Assembly: GCA_013044425.1 (NCBI GenBank)
Contig: JABEUK010000044.1
Location: 1 to 5,348, forward strand
DNA from: Thermoplasmata archaeon
GTDB taxonomy: Archaea; Thermoplasmatota; Thermoplasmata; Lutacidiplasmatales; UBA184
Length of the DNA stretch: 5,348 nucleotides
Direction of reading: 5' to 3'
Shown here: positions 5,011 through 5,348 of the stretch, piece after piece
Position numbering within the stretch: the stretch's first letter is position 1
Layout: each line of letters starts with the position of its first letter
Notes under the pieces: model-generated
The model's input: the letters and a program-made list of their open reading frames with translations, nothing else
Databases searched by the model: none
What the model was told of the DNA's origin: nothing
Program-made: the position numbers and the translations under genes

Positions 5011-5348
5011 GTGACCGCATCGCCTGCTTCGGTACCGATCTCGCCGTCGGCGACTCCCGGGGGCCCGCCCTCGCCTCCGAAACCAGGGGCCGCATCTCTC
5101 CCACCGCGCACCGGGCAGATCATCGACCGAGGGACCGTTCGACGGGAGTCGATCCGCGCCGAGATCTGGGCGATCGATGGAACGGCCAAGGTCCTCGGCA
5201 ACGTGGACGTAGACCGAGCGGACCTTCGCGGGTTCGTGACCGTCGCCGGGGCCCTCCGCGCGGACCGGGTGCTCGCCCGTGGAGAGCTCGAAGTGGTCGG
5301 GATCGTGACGGCGCGTGGCACGCTCGAGGTTCGTGGCCAGTGCCGGAC
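5011..5348 (+). CDS. Bactofilin-like polymer-forming beta-solenoid protein, partial (3' end outside window)
   Basis: The first 112 residues are visible and the frame is still open at the window edge. Residues 1-35 are rich in Pro, Ser, Ala and Gly and look disordered, a common N-terminal tail for bactofilins. From about residue 40 there are short alternating hydrophobic strands separated by Gly or Asp turns: IRAEIWAIDGTAKVLGNVDV (48-67), ADLRGFVTVAGALRADRVLA (70-89) and GELEVVGIVTARGTLEVRG (91-109). This 16-20 residue rhythm, with a recurring beta-x-G-x-beta pattern, is typical of right-handed beta-solenoids of the bactofilin/DUF583 (polymer-forming) class, which self-assemble into filaments or scaffolds. 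There is no signal peptide or membrane helix in the visible part. The GTG start is supported by a good Shine-Dalgarno. The gene probably shares a transcript with the CoA-binding gene. A different beta-solenoid family is possible because the C-terminus is missing. Confidence 0.6.
   Translation, partial: MTASPASVPISPSATPGGPPSPPKPGAASLPPRTGQIIDRGTVRRESIRAEIWAIDGTAKVLGNVDVDRADLRGFVTVAGALRADRVLARGELEVVGIVTARGTLEVRGQCR

Overview
The window is GC-rich coding DNA that looks like archaeal chromosome. Three features support this. There is a complete Pcc1 subunit of the KEOPS tRNA-modification complex. A single polypeptide fuses the beta and alpha subunits of an electron transfer flavoprotein (ETF), an arrangement known in some archaea. 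Several genes have an AT-rich element 28-29 nt before the start codon, the spacing expected for leaderless archaeal promoters. A high-GC Thermoplasmatota lineage is my best guess, but it is inference only; no rRNA or other marker gene is present to fix it.

Layout. Left block, plus strand: a small acidic protein of unknown function (30-395), a DUF1028 Ntn-hydrolase-fold protein with a C-terminal peptidoglycan-binding-like domain (427-1422), and KEOPS Pcc1 (1419-1646), whose GTG start overlaps the DUF1028 stop. Centre, minus strand: the fused EtfB-EtfA protein (1643-3442), convergent with pcc1; their two stop codons share one CTAG. Right block, plus strand, divergent from the ETF gene across a 94-bp region: a CPBP-family intramembrane metalloprotease (3537-4598), a small CoA-binding Rossmann protein (4559-4996), and the start of a bactofilin-like beta-solenoid protein (5011 to the window edge).

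The genes do not form one obvious pathway. The ETF would carry electrons from flavin dehydrogenases (for example acyl-CoA dehydrogenases) to a membrane acceptor encoded elsewhere. Pcc1 serves t6A tRNA modification. The CPBP protease and the bactofilin-like protein suggest envelope or scaffold functions. No mobile element, CRISPR array, RNA gene or clear signature of horizontal transfer was seen. The points most worth checking are the altered FAD-binding signature of the ETF, the DUF1028-pcc1 coupling, the CTAG double stop, the shared promoter-like elements, and the doubtful C-terminal tail of the CPBP protease.
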